Source: UBA4416 sp046594225
GTDB lineage: Bacteria; Bacteroidota; Bacteroidia; B-17B0; Aurantibacillaceae
Reading direction: 5' to 3'
DNA: 49,878 bases
Assembly: GCA_046594225.1 (NCBI GenBank)
Contig: JBKJPW010000026.1
Span: 1 to 49,878, forward strand
Shown here: piece by piece, positions 24,801 through 32,639 of the stretch
Layout: each line of letters starts with the position of its first letter
Numbering within the stretch: the stretch's first letter is position 1
The notes under the pieces: generated by a model
What the model saw: only the letters and a program-made list of their open reading frames with translations
What the model was told of the DNA's origin: nothing
Databases searched by the model: none
Program-made: the position numbers and the translations under genes

Positions 24801-25144
24801 TTAGAGGTTTAGTTATTATAAGTGATGAAGGAGAAATAGATAAAATAGAAGGCAACAAATATCCAGTGGGTGGTGCTCAATTAGATTCGGAAAGAATATT
24901 TACGACACATAAACGACAATTAAATAAAAATGATTGCGTGTATATGTCTACCGACGGTTATGCTGACCAGTTTGGTGGGCCAAAAGGCAAAAAATTCATG
25001 GTAAGACAGTTTCATGATAACTTAATATCTATTCATCAATATAGTATTTCTGAACAACAAAAAGAGCTTGAAAATCAATTTAACGAGTGGATGGGGGATT
25101 TTGAGCAAATAGATGATGTTTTGGTCATCGGAATAAAAGTTTAA
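21857..25144 (+). CDS. Reg_prop propeller-Y_Y_Y-transmembrane-SpoIIE sensor phosphatase (SiaA-like)
   Basis: 1095 residues. After a signal peptide (1-28, ending FGYSQ) come two seven-bladed propellers made of about 14 two-component-regulator (Reg_prop) repeats (about 30-710: FIWIGTQDGLNRYDG, NLWVGTEENGLNIY, LFWIATSNGLNKFD). A Y_Y_Y domain (about 715-787, FMYYLEGYDKDW), a membrane span (794-815) and a coiled-coil linker (EYAKRIQEAIL) follow. The SpoIIE/PP2C domain (870-1095) has SGDFYW, DCTGHGVPGAF, DGMD, TDGYADQFGG and IDDVLVIG intact. This is the sensor layout of Bacteroidota hybrid two-component systems with the kinase replaced by a phosphatase. SiaB and SiaC lie about 1 kb downstream on the same strand, so it is the best candidate for the SiaA-like phosphatase of that switch; this is inferred from context. 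Confidence 0.92.
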   Translation: MFLKNNSNIKLFWCSLIYLLAFSFGYSQNIKFKRLSIDEGLSAVTVNTIYQDSQDFIWIGTQDGLNRYDGYHFKSFKNDPFNPKSISSNDVKCILEDTKGTLYFGTNGGGLSVFNKYSETFTNYRAGLNVNSLSNNVVKDIIEINENELLISTINGLNLFDKVNKTFKHIVYNNQEIAFTKFFKDSYGNIWIGSSANYIFEYDTKNNKLINYELPNRFLETDNVNNTIGSRRKTIYNMTQKKGNLICGSDGGLLFFDINKRAFNNVFNFDETNRYNNRVKCFSQTQDSTQLMFGTWGGLVKLNLTNFSYNIEKKSETSINSLSSDKISCIFKDKQSNLWVGTEENGLNIYFNSLNKFPLYNKSNGLENDFIYSIYQLNNKNILIGTEDGLYNLNPQTNVVSNYNALLKKYEINTVLSLLEDNQGNIWIGSYGQGIIIYNPITKKETKILADKNFGGTVMKMIQDKSGIVWVATYKDGLYSINPNTLSISRYTTMQGLSSNNIYFVYENKEDNTLIVGTDGGGLCILNFINGAEKPFVTVFKHIDNRNSISSNSINNIYKGKDGLFWIATSNGLNKFDLKKKNFTVYTEKDGLPNSYIYDVIPDKDNNLWLPSNFGLTKFNPNTKNESGSAFKNYNTNDGLQAREFNQGASFLCKDGKILVGGINGLNFFDPLLIKESKITPNSYIYSYSRQGKDINTDSSIIYNHNLELTYKENYFTFELVALDYVSIEKTKFMYYLEGYDKDWSSPTSVRYVSYTELPGGDYTFKVKATNCDGVWNETPREIKIKVIPPWWRTTWFYILAAILSTALIFGFISYRTNSIKKENKILENKVSERTKELAEKNRDITSSIEYAKRIQEAILPSKDLIFSKLKNAFILYKPKDIVSGDFYWFGEKADYKIIAVVDCTGHGVPGAFMSMIGHNLLNQIVSEKGFYDPGKILEELHKGVQAALKQGHNDVDTNDGMDVALMALNTETRECLWAGAFRGLVIISDEGEIDKIEGNKYPVGGAQLDSERIFTTHKRQLNKNDCVYMSTDGYADQFGGPKGKKFMVRQFHDNLISIHQYSISEQQKELENQFNEWMGDFEQIDDVLVIGIKV

Positions 25145-25184
25145 AAAAAAATCGAAAAAGTGTTTTTTAGATAAAATATTTTTT

Positions 25185-25192
25185 TATATTTG
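25185..25192 (+). promoter_or_regulatory. Putative -7 promoter element before the lipoprotein-siaBC genes
   Basis: TATATTTG matches TAnnTTTG. It lies 52 bases upstream of the lipoprotein ATG, just after the end of the sensor phosphatase gene. The -33 position is only T-rich, so the lipoprotein and siaBC may have a weak independent promoter. Confidence 0.45.
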
Positions 25193-25243
25193 ATTCTTAA
25201 TTTGGCATCTTGTTTGCGGTGTTAGTCGAAAAAATAAACAAAA

Positions 25244-26098
25244 ATGAAAAAAAGTAACATTATTATAGCATCTCTATTAATCGTTTCATCGATTATTACT
25301 CTGAACTCTTGTAAGAAGAAGACGGAAGTTGATAATGAATCACAATCTGTTGTAGATAATGCTATTTGCGAACAACAATTTATGGCTATCCAACCAGTTG
25401 TTAGTGAAAAAGGAATTAATGAAGCTGGTATTAAAAGAACGAATGGTTTAGAAACTTGGACAATATTAGGCGCAATTAGTGGCACTAACACTCCTAATAT
25501 TGCTTCAGATACAGTAGTTGACGCCAATGGATTTTATCAAAATGGACCTGTTACTTTCCAATTAACTTATTCTACTGGTTTTGTTGCAAATGATGGGACT
25601 TTCAAAACAGGTTCTTTAAATATTACAACTGCTAAAAGATGGTCTGTTTTAAATAATCAAGTAACTATTGATTTGGTAAACTATAAAGTAAATAATATTA
25701 CTTACTCTGGTCAAATAAAAATATCAAGACCAAATGCATTAACTATTTCTTGCGAAGTTATTAATGGACATTGTACTGATGGTTCATGGAACATTGATTA
25801 TGCCGGAACAAAAACATTAACGCAAATTGGTGGTCAAAATACTCCTAATATTGAAGCAGACGATATAGTATCTATTACAGGAAGTTCTTCTGGTAAAAAC
25901 AGAGAGGGTCGTTCATTCTCATCATCTATTACTAATGCATTAATTAAAAAATCAAGCTGTAAATTCATTACATCTGGAAGTTTAGATTTAACTCCAGAGG
26001 GCTTTAAAACAAGAACAGTAGATTTTGGTAGCGGAACATGTGACGATGATGCTACCTATACCGTTAATGGTCAAACTGTTTCATTTAAACTAAAATAA
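25244..26098 (+). CDS. Lipoprotein of unknown function with two related halves
   Basis: 284 residues. The signal ends in a lipobox (ITLNSC, Cys23) followed by KKK. I do not recognise the family. The mature part is beta-rich, and two sections resemble each other: GTNTPNIASDTVVDANG near residue 85 and GQNTPNIEADDIVSITG near 198. Each is followed by strands with Gly-Ser-Leu (TGSLNIT, SGSLDLT) and a closing TVNGQ- or KVNNI-type strand, suggesting an internal duplication. It lies between the propeller-SpoIIE sensor and siaB, 20 bases before siaB, and is probably co-transcribed with it. It may be an envelope component or sensed partner of that switch, but nothing in the sequence proves this. Confidence 0.75.
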   Translation: MKKSNIIIASLLIVSSIITLNSCKKKTEVDNESQSVVDNAICEQQFMAIQPVVSEKGINEAGIKRTNGLETWTILGAISGTNTPNIASDTVVDANGFYQNGPVTFQLTYSTGFVANDGTFKTGSLNITTAKRWSVLNNQVTIDLVNYKVNNITYSGQIKISRPNALTISCEVINGHCTDGSWNIDYAGTKTLTQIGGQNTPNIEADDIVSITGSSSGKNREGRSFSSSITNALIKKSSCKFITSGSLDLTPEGFKTRTVDFGSGTCDDDATYTVNGQTVSFKLK

Positions 26099-26118
26099 TA
26101 GATTTACAATCATCTCTT

Positions 26119-26673
26119 ATGATTGATGCATTCAACATATACGACAAAATGGACAAGAATAACATTCTCTTGTCTTTTAAAGGAGATATTACCTCTGAAT
26201 TGTTGACTTCTATTCTTCAAATTATGGAGAATAAGATGGATAATATGCAAGAGGAACCAAAAACTAAGAAAAAAGTTTATAACGTTTTGGTTGAATGTTT
26301 ACAGAATTTATATCATCATATGGATGATGCGACAGATTTTAATGGTGATAAAAACAGAAGTGCCATTTTTATGATTGCTAAAAACAATGGTAACTATAAT
26401 ATTATTACTGGAAATTATATTTTAAACGAAAATATCCATGGCTTAAAAACCCGTTTAGATGAAGTGAACGCATTAAATAAAGATCAACTAAAAGATTACT
26501 ATAAATCAGTTTTAAATAATGGTGAAATGTCCCTGAAAGGCGGAGGCGGATTAGGGATGATTGACATTGCGAGGAAAACTGGTGAAAAATTAGACTACGA
26601 TTTTTTGGAAATTGACAATAAAGTTTCTTTCTTTACACTAATAATAAAAGTAACACAACCACAATTAATATAA
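26119..26673 (+). CDS. siaB: SiaB-family Ser/Thr protein kinase (DUF6272)
   Basis: 184 residues with a GHKL-type ATP site. The N-box is NVLVECLQNLYHH (Glu59 and Asn63) and the glycine-rich lid is GGGGLGMIDIARK (141-153). The N-terminus (LLSFKGDITSELLTSIL) and spacing match the SiaB family. In Pseudomonas aeruginosa SiaB phosphorylates SiaC on a threonine and is opposed by the phosphatase SiaA. Here siaC follows 12 bases downstream, and a SpoIIE sensor lies upstream, so kinase, substrate and phosphatase are all present. It is cytoplasmic, with no signal or membrane segment. Start ATG 26119 is the only reasonable one. Confidence 0.9.
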   Translation: MIDAFNIYDKMDKNNILLSFKGDITSELLTSILQIMENKMDNMQEEPKTKKKVYNVLVECLQNLYHHMDDATDFNGDKNRSAIFMIAKNNGNYNIITGNYILNENIHGLKTRLDEVNALNKDQLKDYYKSVLNNGEMSLKGGGGLGMIDIARKTGEKLDYDFLEIDNKVSFFTLIIKVTQPQLI

Positions 26674-26685
26674 AAACAGATCACT

Positions 26686-27066
26686 ATGGAAAAATACGCT
26701 ATCGAAGGCACGCCAAAAACACCAACTATATCATTTGATATTCAAGGCGGTTTATTAGAAATTAAAGGACGTTCAATCCCTGAAAATTCAATTGAATTTT
26801 ACAAACCATTAGTTGATGCTTTGGATAAATATTCTTCAGCTTCAAAACCTGCAACTACTGTAAACATTCAATTAGAATATTTCAACACAAGTTCTTCTAA
26901 ATGTATTTTAGATGTATTTAAAAAATTAGAAGCTATTCATAAAGGTGGAAGTGCTGTTACTATTAACTGGCATTATGAAGAAGATGATGAAGATATGTTA
27001 GAAGCTGGTGAAGATTACCAAGCAATTATCAATATACCATTCAAAATGGTACAAGTAGCTGAGTAA
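26686..27066 (+). CDS. siaC: SiaC-family regulatory phosphoprotein (DUF1987)
   Basis: 126 residues matching the whole SiaC family: start YAIEGTPKTPTISFD, middle GRSIPENSIEFYKPL, and the phospho-site loop YFNTSSSK, in which Thr68 is the expected phosphorylated residue. The STAS-like fold is completed by TINWHYEEDDEDMLEAGEDY. In Pseudomonas the unphosphorylated form activates the diguanylate cyclase SiaD. No GGDEF protein is encoded in this window, so the target here is unknown. The gene ends the siaBC unit and is followed directly by a strong palindromic terminator (27088-27114). Confidence 0.92.
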   Translation: MEKYAIEGTPKTPTISFDIQGGLLEIKGRSIPENSIEFYKPLVDALDKYSSASKPATTVNIQLEYFNTSSSKCILDVFKKLEAIHKGGSAVTINWHYEEDDEDMLEAGEDYQAIINIPFKMVQVAE

Positions 27067-27087
27067 TTTCAATACTACGATGTTTAT

Positions 27088-27114
27088 AAAACCCCGAAAT
27101 TTCGGGGTTTTTTT
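27088..27114 (+). terminator. Rho-independent terminator of siaBC
   Basis: AAAACCCCGAAA and TTTCGGGGTTTT are perfect inverted copies with no spacer (24-bp palindrome), followed by more T's. It begins 21 bases after the siaC stop. Confidence 0.92.
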
Positions 27115-27171
27115 ATGGATTTTAAGCAATATTTAATTAAATTTGTGGTCTCTAAAAAAAGAAATTATTTT

Positions 27172-28224
27172 ATGTCAAAAATTACCGATTTATTAGGAAC
27201 GCAAGCTGATAGTTTATTAAATCATACTTGTAAAACAATCTCTAAAGACCAAATTGTAAATCCAAACGCTAACTTTATTGACCAAACGTTTGTATACAGT
27301 AACAGAAATCCTCAAGTATTAAGAAGCCTTGCTCAACTATATGGGAATGGTAGATTGGCAAATACTGGATACATGAGTATTTTGCCTGTAGATCAAGGTA
27401 TTGAACATAGCGCTGGGGCATCCTTTGCGCCTAACCCTATTTATTTTGACAGCGAGAATATTGTAAAACTAGCTATTGAAGGTGGTTGTAATGCCGTTGC
27501 TTCTACTTATGGTGTATTGGGCTCTGTAGCTCGTAAGTACGCTCACAAGATCCCTTTCATTGTTAAGATCAATCATAACGAATTTATTTCTTATCCAAAT
27601 AAGTTTGATCAAATTATGTTCGGTACGGTTGAAGATGCTTATAATATGGGAGCTGTAGCTGTTGGAGCAACTATTTATTTTGGCTCTCCTGAATCTGGAC
27701 GTCAAATTATTGAAGTAGCGCAAGCTTTTGAACGTGCTCATCAATTAGGATTGGCAACTATTTTATGGTGCTATACTCGTAATAATGCTTTCAAAAAAGA
27801 TGGCGTTGATTACCACACTGCTGCCGATTTATCATCGCAAGCAAATCATTTAGGTGTTACTATTCAAGCAGATATTATCAAACAAAAAATGTCGGATAAA
27901 AACGGTGGTTACACTGCATTAAACTATGGTAAAACACATGCTAAAGTTTATTCAGAATTAACAACAGATCATCCAATTGATTTATGCCGTTACCAAGTAG
28001 CTAATTGCTACATGGGTAAAGTTGGTTTAATTAATAGCGGTGGAGAAAGTAAAGGAGCTTCTGATTTATCTGAAGCAGTTACTACAGCTGTTATTAATAA
28101 ACGTGGTGGCGGTCAAGGATTAATTTCAGGTCGTAAAGCGTTTCAAAAACCGATGAAAGAAGGTGTTGAATTATTAAACACTATTCAAGACGTTTACTTA
28201 GACAAAACAATTACAGTAGCATAA
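27172..28224 (+). CDS. fbaB: Class I fructose-bisphosphate aldolase (DhnA/FbaB type)
   Basis: 350 residues from ATG 27172 (MSKITDLLG). A frame extension to 27115 exists but begins at the last T of the siaC terminator and adds non-family residues, so I reject it. It is very close to the E. coli FbaB type: LPVDQGIEHSAGASFAPNP, KINHNEF, ADIIKQKM (Schiff-base Lys probably Lys237), RYQVANCYMGKVGLINSGGE, and GLISGRKAFQKP. It cleaves fructose 1,6-bisphosphate to triose phosphates in glycolysis and gluconeogenesis in the cytoplasm. It is followed by a short hairpin-bearing spacer and accD on the same strand. Confidence 0.95.
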   Translation: MSKITDLLGTQADSLLNHTCKTISKDQIVNPNANFIDQTFVYSNRNPQVLRSLAQLYGNGRLANTGYMSILPVDQGIEHSAGASFAPNPIYFDSENIVKLAIEGGCNAVASTYGVLGSVARKYAHKIPFIVKINHNEFISYPNKFDQIMFGTVEDAYNMGAVAVGATIYFGSPESGRQIIEVAQAFERAHQLGLATILWCYTRNNAFKKDGVDYHTAADLSSQANHLGVTIQADIIKQKMSDKNGGYTALNYGKTHAKVYSELTTDHPIDLCRYQVANCYMGKVGLINSGGESKGASDLSEAVTTAVINKRGGGQGLISGRKAFQKPMKEGVELLNTIQDVYLDKTITVA

Positions 28225-28245
28225 AATTTAAGATTTTTGATTTAA

Positions 28246-28282
28246 GATTTTAGATTTAACCTAACTTCTTAAATCTAAAATC
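28246..28282. repeat. 14-bp perfect inverted repeat in the fbaB-accD spacer
   Basis: GATTTTAGATTTAA and TTAAATCTAAAATC form a 14-bp stem with a 9-base loop. No T-run follows, so it is a poor terminator. The preceding bases are runs of the same GATTTAAG unit, like the low-complexity GATTTAAGATTT repeats I recall from Bacteroidota spacers. A shorter version lies at about 10955-10970. Confidence 0.55.
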
Positions 28283-28302
28283 AAACTTCATAAATAAAAG
28301 AA

Positions 28303-29148
28303 ATGGGTTGGTTTAAAAGATTAAAAGAAGGTATTACCACTACTACTACCGAGAAGAGAGAGACTCCCGAAGGACTTTGGTATAAGTGTCCGTCGTGTAA
28401 AAAGATACATACGGCACAAGAACATAAAGCACATCAGCATGTTTGTTTAGATTGTGGGTATCACGAACGAATTAATAGTGCTGAGTATTTTGAAATTATT
28501 TTTGATGAAAATCAATTTACTGAGTTACATGAAAATTTAGTGAGTGGCGATCCTCTAGAGTTTACAGACACTAAAAAATATGCTGACAGATTAGTTGATA
28601 CAATTAAAAAATCAGGATTAAACGATGCTTTAAGAAGCGGATATGGTAAAGTAAATGGCAACGACTTAGTGATTTGTTGTATGGACTTTGGCTTTATTGG
28701 CGGCTCGATGGGAAGCGTAGTTGGAGAAAAAATATCTCGTTCGATTGATTTTTGTTTAAAAACAAAAACTCCTTTATTGATCATTTCAAAATCTGGTGGA
28801 GCGCGTATGATGGAAGCAGCCTTTTCTTTAATGCAAATGGCTAAAACCTCAGCAAAATTATCGTTAATGGATAAAGCTGGTATTCCTTATATTTCATTGT
28901 GTACAGATCCTACAACAGGTGGTGTAACCGCAAGTTATGCCATGTTAGGTGATTTAAATATTTCTGAACCAGGAGCCTTAATTGGATTTGCTGGTCCGCG
29001 TGTTGTAAAAGAAACCATTGGTAAAGATTTACCTAAAGGATTTCAAACAGCAGAATTTGTTTTAGAGCATGGTTTCTTAGATAAGATTATCCCAAGAACT
29101 GAATTAAAAGCTAAACTAGGAATATTATTGCAAATGTTTAAAAATTAA
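28303..29148 (+). CDS. accD: Acetyl-CoA carboxylase carboxyltransferase subunit beta
   Basis: 281 residues, normal length. The N-terminal zinc ribbon has Cys29, Cys32, Cys48 and Cys51 (YKCPSCK and VCLDCGYH). The crotonase-like carboxyltransferase core includes FGFIGGSMGSVVGEKI, SKSGGARMMEAAFSLMQMAK, TDPTTGGVTASYAMLGD and the oxyanion region IGFAGPRVVKETIG. With AccA it transfers the carboxyl group from biotin to acetyl-CoA to make malonyl-CoA, the first step of fatty-acid synthesis. AccA is not in the window. A terminator follows at 29166-29201. Confidence 0.97.
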   Translation: MGWFKRLKEGITTTTTEKRETPEGLWYKCPSCKKIHTAQEHKAHQHVCLDCGYHERINSAEYFEIIFDENQFTELHENLVSGDPLEFTDTKKYADRLVDTIKKSGLNDALRSGYGKVNGNDLVICCMDFGFIGGSMGSVVGEKISRSIDFCLKTKTPLLIISKSGGARMMEAAFSLMQMAKTSAKLSLMDKAGIPYISLCTDPTTGGVTASYAMLGDLNISEPGALIGFAGPRVVKETIGKDLPKGFQTAEFVLEHGFLDKIIPRTELKAKLGILLQMFKN

Positions 29149-29165
29149 TAATAGTTATACTTATA

Positions 29166-29201
29166 AAAAAATCCCCAAAACAATTGTTGTGGGGATTTTT
29201 T
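29166..29201. terminator. Bidirectional terminator between accD and the O-antigen ligase gene
   Basis: AAAAATCCCCAAAACAA faces TTGTTGTGGGGATTTTT, a near-perfect palindrome with one mismatch, A-rich on the left and T-rich on the right. It lies between two convergent genes. Confidence 0.88.
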
Positions 29202-29219
29202 ATTGATTAAAGTATTTAA

Positions 29220-30674
29220 TTATATCAATTTATCCTTTGTTGTTTCATCATCTTTAAAATATACATCTATACATACCAACATAGCTAAAAATCCCCAAAA
29301 AGGAACAGAAGCCTTATCGGTATCTAAGAAGTTATTTAAGAATCCATGAACGAAGTAGGTACTCATTCCCATCAATAAGGTAATAGTTAAAATTTTAATG
29401 GATTTATCTTTTACAGCATACACTAATCTATATCCTAAAAACATAACAGCAAGCACAAGTATAATAACAATGATGGCTCCTAGTAAACCTTGTTCACATA
29501 ATGGCCCTAAATACTCGCTATGAGCATTCCCTTTGTCGCCAAAATTAGTGGAAATAACTGTTTTTAAGCTGCTTTTTTGATATGGAGCATATAAGAACTG
29601 ATAGGTTCCTGGCCCAAAGCCTAAAACAGGTTTTTCTTCAAACATTTGTAAGGCACAACTCCATCTATTTAAACGTTCTAAGTTAGATGCATCTGTTGTA
29701 ATATTAGACATCGATTCAATATTTGCTGTAAAATCACCATCCGAGTCAGTATTGTTACGTCCTAAAATCATTAAAATTTCAGTTTGAAAAGACAAAAACA
29801 ATACTACCGAAGCAATGATCGTAAACAGGATTGTACGGAATTTAATTTTTAATAAAAGAGTTATTAATACAGCCACAGAAACTGTTAAGCTTAGCCATCC
29901 TGCTCTAGCAAATGACACAATAATTGAAATCACAAAAATGGTAAGCAATGCCAAACAGAATAACTTAATAGGCTTTGAAATATTTTTCATGAACAACATA
30001 CCAACCATTACAGGAATGTACATGGCCAAGGCTGCACCATAAGCAGTATGATCATTATAAAAAGGCGATACAATCCAATCGGCAATTTTTTCGTCAAAGG
30101 AATACGCTGCATGCTTATAAGTTGTTACAATAGCAACAATGGCTAAAGCAATAGAATAAAATAATAAGTGATTAATAATGGCTCTTTTTCGTTTAAATAA
30201 TTGAGTACAAATAAAATAACAAGAAGTTAAAAACCACAACCGAGCTAAAATAAATTTGATAGAAATAATTGGTAATTCGCTGGTTACAGTTGTTATTAAA
30301 ATCCAAGCCAATTGAATAAAAATAATAATGGTGATTGGATGTTTTAGAATGCGTTTATCGGTTACACCATTGCTTAACTCATTCAAAAAATAGATTAGTG
30401 TAATACCTATCATTAAAGGTTCAGCTGGCAAACTTAAATTTAAAGAACCTGTAAATCCTAATTCCTTTAATGTAATGGCTAAAGGTGTAGAAAAAACCAT
30501 GACATACATGATTTTTTCAATATCAAAAATGGCTAATAAAACAATGAGTATTGCAAATGGAAGCAAATTGAAAAGATAAAACATATCTTTTGCAAATAGC
30601 AATACATAAGCATTAATTAAAATATAGCTAATGATTACAAAATAAAATACATAAGTATTTTTTAGCTTAATCAA
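29220..30674 (-). CDS. O-antigen ligase / polymerase family membrane protein (WaaL/Wzy-like)
   Basis: 484 residues with about 11-12 hydrophobic helices. It has the Wzy_C signature: a long periplasmic loop with LGFGPGTYQFLYAPYQ and GNAHSEYLGPLCEQG, whose conserved His is typical. It either joins finished O-antigen to lipid A core or polymerises repeat units; the family does not separate these by sequence easily. Its start overlaps the upstream Wzz-like gene by 8 bases, so the genes are translationally coupled. It is the last gene of the polysaccharide block 34182-29220. Confidence 0.88.
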   Translation of the reverse strand: MIKLKNTYVFYFVIISYILINAYVLLFAKDMFYLFNLLPFAILIVLLAIFDIEKIMYVMVFSTPLAITLKELGFTGSLNLSLPAEPLMIGITLIYFLNELSNGVTDKRILKHPITIIIFIQLAWILITTVTSELPIISIKFILARLWFLTSCYFICTQLFKRKRAIINHLLFYSIALAIVAIVTTYKHAAYSFDEKIADWIVSPFYNDHTAYGAALAMYIPVMVGMLFMKNISKPIKLFCLALLTIFVISIIVSFARAGWLSLTVSVAVLITLLLKIKFRTILFTIIASVVLFLSFQTEILMILGRNNTDSDGDFTANIESMSNITTDASNLERLNRWSCALQMFEEKPVLGFGPGTYQFLYAPYQKSSLKTVISTNFGDKGNAHSEYLGPLCEQGLLGAIIVIILVLAVMFLGYRLVYAVKDKSIKILTITLLMGMSTYFVHGFLNNFLDTDKASVPFWGFLAMLVCIDVYFKDDETTKDKLI

Positions 30675-31599
30675 TCTTCTGCTTCTTAAGATTTGAGAAT
30701 ATAATAACTAAACAAGCTATTAATAATGATGATATAGTTATAATAACTACTATTAATGAACGAATTGGGTAACATTTACTATCTGGTAATGTTGGTTTAG
30801 AAACAACATTGGTGAAACTGATTTTATTAGCAAAATCTAAATGGTATTTATCAATATTTTCTCTAAACTCATTATAAGTAACAACTTGACTAACGATTAC
30901 ATTATTTAATCTCTCTAACTCTGTTCTTTGAACTTTTAAACCTTCGGCAGTTTTACCATTAGTTTCAGATAAGTTAGGACTTTTTACTAATTCTTTAGAG
31001 ATGTATTTAGATTGATATTGAACGTCAACAATGTTATACTCTTTACGAATTGAATTAATCATAAACTTTAAAGAGTCAATTTTATTAGCTGAAATTTTTA
31101 ACTCATTTCTATTATTAATCATGTACTCGTTTAATCTTTCCTTTTTAACTTCTAAAATTAATGAGTTGGCCGCATCAATAATTCCTTGAACTATTTTTTT
31201 AGACATATAAGGATCCTGATCTTTTACAGAAATTTCAATAGATTCATATAAAGTAGCATTAATTGAAACTAACTCTTTATACTTTAAATTAAACCAAGTT
31301 TGATGTCTTGGATCTAACGTATCAATATCATAGTGTTTAAATAAATCAAATTTGTTGCAAACCTCTTTTTTTACCTCTTCACTATTAAACCATTGCAATA
31401 ATTGCTCTGTGGTACTTTCTTCTGAACTTGGACTTAAGTTTACCGGATAAACAACGGCATACGACTTATATAATGGTTTAATAACCATGGGTGATGAAAC
31501 AAAAAAACCAACAATAATAGCAATAACACCAACTATTGCTAACCTTTTCCAGTGAGGCAATAACCCTTTTAAAATATCTTCTGTTTTAAAATTTTCCAT
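30667..31599 (-). CDS. Wzz/GumC-type polysaccharide chain-length protein (second copy)
   Basis: 310 residues: membrane helix near the N-terminus (about 19-36, LAIVGVIAIIVGFFV), a periplasmic helical domain with coiled coil (about 40-270), a Pro-rich motif (KPTLPDSKCYPIR, about 266-278) and a second membrane helix (about 279-302). This is the layout of class 1/2 polysaccharide co-polymerases, without the cytoplasmic tyrosine-kinase domain. It sets the length of a surface polysaccharide. It is joined head to tail to another Wzz-like protein of different sequence at 31599-32639 (one shared base). Confidence 0.88.
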   Translation of the reverse strand: MENFKTEDILKGLLPHWKRLAIVGVIAIIVGFFVSSPMVIKPLYKSYAVVYPVNLSPSSEESTTEQLLQWFNSEEVKKEVCNKFDLFKHYDIDTLDPRHQTWFNLKYKELVSINATLYESIEISVKDQDPYMSKKIVQGIIDAANSLILEVKKERLNEYMINNRNELKISANKIDSLKFMINSIRKEYNIVDVQYQSKYISKELVKSPNLSETNGKTAEGLKVQRTELERLNNVIVSQVVTYNEFRENIDKYHLDFANKISFTNVVSKPTLPDSKCYPIRSLIVVIITISSLLIACLVIIFSNLKKQKID

Positions 31600-32639
31600 T
31601 ATTCGGGGTTTTGTGAATTTAAATGCAGGTTTATTTTTTTTTTTAACTCAGCAAATTTCTCTGTAAACAGAAGAAACATGAGAGCTAATATAAAAGTAGA
31701 AACTGTAGATATTAAAATGATTAATGCTCTAAATGGCTTAGCTTTTTGCTCATCCGGAATAGCCTTATCAACAATAAATTTAGATGGCATACAATTATTG
31801 TAATTTACAATGGCTTCATCATATTTATTTTTAATAATAGGATATTTTAATCTGTATTTTTTTAGATTTGAGTAAACGTAATCGTATGAGTTACCATATT
31901 TTTTAAGTAAGTCTAATTTTACTTGCAGATTTTTTTGTCCTGTTTGGTTTCCGCTTTCCACGGCTTTGGCCATGCTCTTTGAATAAGCTTTAATTTCGGC
32001 AGCATAATCAATAACTCCTAATTCCTTAATAATTTGAAGACTATCTTCTAATTCGTTAATTCGGTGTATGGTTGCATAATATTCATCCTTTGTTATTTCT
32101 AAAGCCTCTTTTGCAACGGTTCTAGTCATATTAAACTTTACAGTATCGGCGTATGCAACAATTGAATTGGCAATTTTTGCAGAACGCTCAGCAACATAAT
32201 CATAAACCTCAACTTTAATAGAAACGAAATTGGTACGTTTAAAACTTACCATGTCCTCCCATTTCATTTTCAAGTAATGTTGAGAATTAACTGTTCCTTT
32301 TTTAATATTCCAATTTGCCCATAAATCATACTGATCTGCAATACGAATTCTGATTTCTGTTGAATTTAATATCTGTAATAGTTTTTCAGCATCATCCTCA
32401 TCTCCTAGATCCATGTAATCTTCTTGAGCACCTTGATTTTGCTCAATTAATAATTTAGATACTGAGAATGTACGAGACGGGAAAACAATAGCCGTTGCTT
32501 TATACTCTGGAGAAAATAGAAAAGCAACAATTGTTGAAAGGACTAGAGCAATTAGTGAAACAATAATCAACTTCTTCCTCCAAGTATATATCTTAGCTAA
32601 AAGCTTTATAGATTCGTTATTTAAATCTGAATGATTCAT
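31599..32639 (-). CDS. Wzz/GumC-type polysaccharide chain-length protein (first copy)
   Basis: 346 residues with the same two-helix layout: N-terminal span (about 23-43, KLIIVSLIALVLSTIVAFLF), a periplasmic Wzz domain (SPEYKATAIVFPSR is the usual first strand) with long coiled coil (about 180-275), a Pro/Lys motif before the second span (PDEQKAKPFRAL) and the span at about 300-325. There is no kinase domain. It lies about 100 bases downstream of the flippase gene, with an A8GCT8 palindrome at 32664-32681 between them that is too AT-rich to call a terminator. The two adjacent, unlike Wzz proteins may act together as a hetero-oligomer; this is inference. Confidence 0.88.
   Translation of the reverse strand: MNHSDLNNESIKLLAKIYTWRKKLIIVSLIALVLSTIVAFLFSPEYKATAIVFPSRTFSVSKLLIEQNQGAQEDYMDLGDEDDAEKLLQILNSTEIRIRIADQYDLWANWNIKKGTVNSQHYLKMKWEDMVSFKRTNFVSIKVEVYDYVAERSAKIANSIVAYADTVKFNMTRTVAKEALEITKDEYYATIHRINELEDSLQIIKELGVIDYAAEIKAYSKSMAKAVESGNQTGQKNLQVKLDLLKKYGNSYDYVYSNLKKYRLKYPIIKNKYDEAIVNYNNCMPSKFIVDKAIPDEQKAKPFRALIILISTVSTFILALMFLLFTEKFAELKKKINLHLNSQNPE

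Noticed and set aside
27115..27171. N-terminal extension of the FBP aldolase by 19 residues
   Set aside because: It begins at the T-run of the siaC terminator, and the added residues do not match the family; the ATG at 27172 does.
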